A DNA stretch of 6,939 bases from Loktanella sp. (GTDB taxonomy: Bacteria > Pseudomonadota > Alphaproteobacteria > Rhodobacterales > Rhodobacteraceae), in assembly GCA_003551805.1 (NCBI GenBank), contig PUNR01000083.1:1-6939 (forward strand), written 5' to 3'. Shown piece by piece: positions 5,124 to 6,939 of the stretch; the stretch's first letter is position 1; the number at the start of each line of letters is the position of its first letter. The translations under genes and the position numbers were made by a program. The notes beneath the pieces are model-generated. The model was given only the letters and a program-made list of their open reading frames with translations. It ran no database searches and was not told where the DNA came from.

Positions 5124-6140
5124 ATGTTCGCGCAGATCAAACAACTACACCGCCAACGCCGCAATCTGCGTAAAATGTTAAAGTTGGCCGATCTGGTGCA
5201 TGCAGACCTGCTGGCATCCGGGCTGCCACCCTGCAACCTTGTAATGGTGCCCAGCGACACCCTGCTGGCGGCTGGCGATGTGCTGATAAAACGGCAGGGC
5301 GATGGGTTTGCCCTGCACTTCAGCAATCAGACAAGCCGTGGTTTCCTGCCGCCACTTTTTGGAAAGATTTCAGCCTTCATCCACTGGCTGCGCGAGGCCT
5401 CGCCCGAAATCAGCGAAATTTTGGTTGATTGCACCGACGGTGAAGGGCCGAGCAATGCGCGCTATGCCTATTCGGTCAATCGCGCGGGTACCGTGGCGCT
5501 ACCTGATGTTTATTTCACTCGCTCGCAGGGCTATGCCGCATTTGATGCCAGATTTCGCGAGCTGAACATTCCTTGGGCAGAACGACACGACCGGATCGTC
5601 TGGCGCGGGACATTGACGGGGATGGGACATTTCAACCTTGATCCTGCTTTCATCAATCACCCCGGCGTCAAACAGCGCCTGCGGATGGCACAGCTTTGCC
5701 GCGGAACCGAAATTGATTTCAGGTTTGTTGCGAAACAATACCTGTCGACTGACACTGCTTTGCAGATGGCAGGGCTGCTGGCCGACCCGATCCCTGCGCT
5801 GGATTGGGGTACAGCCAAGTTCGGTGTCGATATCGACGGTTTTACCAACGCATGGTCAAATTTTCCCCAACGGCTGAAATTGGGCTGCTGCGTGCTTAAG
5901 GTCGACAGCCAGTTCGGGTTCACGCAGTGGTATTATCACCAGATCAGGCCTTGGGAACATTATGTGCCGATCAAGGCCGATATGTCAGACCTGCAACAAC
6001 AGATTGACTGGGTGCGCAGCAACGACGCGCAAGCCGCGGAGATCGCTGCCAATGGGCAGCGGTTTGCCGCAGGTCTGACGATGGACAGCGAAACCCGCAT
6101 CGCCGCCCAGCTAATCAACAAGGCCGAAGGTGTAGCGTGA
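5124..6140 (+). CDS. Glycosyltransferase family 90 (CAP10/LPS-modifying type)
   Basis: A 338-residue protein with a CAP10-type GT90 domain in its second half and a less conserved N-terminal part. Key segments are IVWRGTLTG (158-166), the donor-site block DIDGFTNAWSNFPQRLKLG (236-254) with its conserved Asn and Arg, CCVLKVDSQ (255-263), and PWEHYVPIKADMSDL (276-290) with the downstream helix typical of these enzymes. Family members use UDP-sugars: animal POGLUT/Rumi adds glucose or xylose, and fungal CAP10-like enzymes add xylose. Bacterial relatives include rhizobial LpsA-type LPS enzymes. No signal peptide or membrane span is seen, so action on the cytoplasmic face is likely. It overlaps by 4 bp the downstream UDP-xylose synthase gene, which favours UDP-xylose as donor (inference). 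Met1 has only a weak ribosome site behind a palindrome; Met18 is a less likely alternative. The acceptor is unknown. Confidence 0.88.
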   Translation: MFAQIKQLHRQRRNLRKMLKLADLVHADLLASGLPPCNLVMVPSDTLLAAGDVLIKRQGDGFALHFSNQTSRGFLPPLFGKISAFIHWLREASPEISEILVDCTDGEGPSNARYAYSVNRAGTVALPDVYFTRSQGYAAFDARFRELNIPWAERHDRIVWRGTLTGMGHFNLDPAFINHPGVKQRLRMAQLCRGTEIDFRFVAKQYLSTDTALQMAGLLADPIPALDWGTAKFGVDIDGFTNAWSNFPQRLKLGCCVLKVDSQFGFTQWYYHQIRPWEHYVPIKADMSDLQQQIDWVRSNDAQAAEIAANGQRFAAGLTMDSETRIAAQLINKAEGVA

Positions 6141-6939
6141 CATTCTGGACAGATAAAACCGCGGTGGTTGCGGGTGGTGCCGGTTTTGTAGGTGTGCACC
6201 TTGTGAAAGCACTTGTTGCTGCAGGGGCCGCTGTGCATGTGGTCGATAATTTCAGCACCAGCACGCGGGCGGCTGTCACTGCACTGCAGCGCAGCAGTAA
6301 CCGTCAGATCAGCGTCACAGAAGCCGATGTCGCGGTGGTGAGTGATCTGCCTAAGGTGGACGTGGTTTTCAACCTCGCCAGCCCCGCATCACCTGTGCAT
6401 TATCAGGCTGATCCGATCCAGACATGGCGCACAAATGTCATTGGCAGCTATCAGTTGATGCAGCACGCAATCCATAGCGGCGCGATCTTGGTGCAAGCCT
6501 CTACCAGCGAAGTCTACGGTGATCCGTTATCCCATCCGCAGCGTGAAACCGACTGGGGCAATGTCAATCCCGTGGGTATCCGGTCCTGCTATGACGAAGG
6601 CAAACGCGCGGCCGAGGCTGTGTTGATGGATGCCCACCGTCTTGGCCTGCTGGATGTGCGGATTGCGCGGATTTTCAACACCTATGGGCCCGGTATGGCG
6701 CAAGATGACGGTCGCGCCCTGCCGCAGTTCATCGCGCAGGCGCGCGCTGGCCAACCAATCACCCTGCATGGCGACGGCAGCCAGACCCGCAGTTTTGGAT
6801 ATGTCAGCGATCTGGTGCGCGGGCTGATGCTGCTTGCCGCGGTGCCACAGGCGACGGGTCAGGTTATCAATCTGGGCAACCCCCAAGAGATCACGCTGCG
6901 TGTATTGGCCGAGACGATTATCTCCGCCCTCGCCAGCGA
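6137..6939 (+). CDS. UDP-glucuronate decarboxylase / UDP-xylose synthase (3' end outside window)
   Basis: The first 267 codons of an extended SDR enzyme; the frame is open to the right edge. It begins with GTG in a GTGA overlap with the GT90 stop, with GAAGG six bases ahead, and no ATG occurs near the start. The Rossmann loop GGAGFVG is at 13-19 and the acidic residue after beta-2 is Asp37 (VVDNFS). The stretch NLASPASPVHY (79-89) and the block TSEVYGDPLSHPQ (123-135) followed by NVNPVGIRSCYDEGKR (142-157) are the signature of UDP-xylose synthases rather than dTDP-glucose dehydratases. Thr123, Glu125, Tyr152 and Lys156 fill the catalytic positions. The GDGSQTRSFGYVSDLV stretch (212-227) also fits. 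It would convert UDP-glucuronate to UDP-xylose and CO2 with bound NAD+. One oddity: the family's usual GPRM reads GPGM here (185-188). A UDP-glucuronate source (Ugd) is not in the window. Confidence 0.92.
   Translation, partial: MTFWTDKTAVVAGGAGFVGVHLVKALVAAGAAVHVVDNFSTSTRAAVTALQRSSNRQISVTEADVAVVSDLPKVDVVFNLASPASPVHYQADPIQTWRTNVIGSYQLMQHAIHSGAILVQASTSEVYGDPLSHPQRETDWGNVNPVGIRSCYDEGKRAAEAVLMDAHRLGLLDVRIARIFNTYGPGMAQDDGRALPQFIAQARAGQPITLHGDGSQTRSFGYVSDLVRGLMLLAAVPQATGQVINLGNPQEITLRVLAETIISALAS

Overview
The window reads as chromosomal DNA of a marine-type alphaproteobacterium, most likely Rhodobacteraceae (Roseobacter group). The grounds are moderately high GC, a stand-alone 'CFTAGT' Hint-domain protein of the kind common in that group, a YqaA-DsbB gene pair, an arginase/ornithine cyclodeaminase pair next to an Lrp-type regulator, and the codon usage. 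This placement is inference from gene content; there is no 16S or marker alignment.

Layout, left to right. (1) The window opens inside the 3' end of a MobA/MocA-like nucleotidyltransferase gene on the + strand. It ends tail to tail, with a 19-bp overlap, against a - strand gene for a Hint-domain protein. (2) A 213-bp gap follows. It holds a probable promoter and two inverted repeats ahead of the Hint gene, and a weak terminator-like hairpin after a - strand tRNA-Leu(CAA). (3) On the + strand, a YqaA/DedA-type membrane protein and a DsbB-family quinone-linked thiol oxidase overlap by 4 bp. (4) A - strand Lrp/AsnC regulator overlaps the dsbB end by 44 bp. It is divergent from a two-gene operon of arginase and ornithine cyclodeaminase, which also overlap by 4 bp. 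(5) A 68-bp gap carries two perfect palindromes and a fair sigma70-like promoter. (6) A GT90 (CAP10-like) glycosyltransferase follows, overlapping by 4 bp a GTG-started UDP-glucuronate decarboxylase (UDP-xylose synthase) gene that runs off the right edge.

How the genes work together. Arginase and ornithine cyclodeaminase make a short arginine-to-proline route (arginine to ornithine plus urea, then ornithine to proline plus ammonia), and the divergent Lrp-type protein is the natural candidate regulator. The last two genes form a plausible donor-plus-transferase pair: the decarboxylase makes UDP-xylose and the GT90 enzyme may use it, which suggests xylose is added to a surface glycan. The arginine module and the sugar module look like separate transcription units.

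No mobile element, CRISPR array, rRNA or phage gene is visible. I see no convincing new multi-gene system. The least explained items are the stand-alone Hint protein with its structured leader and the GT90-UXS pair with its palindrome-rich promoter.
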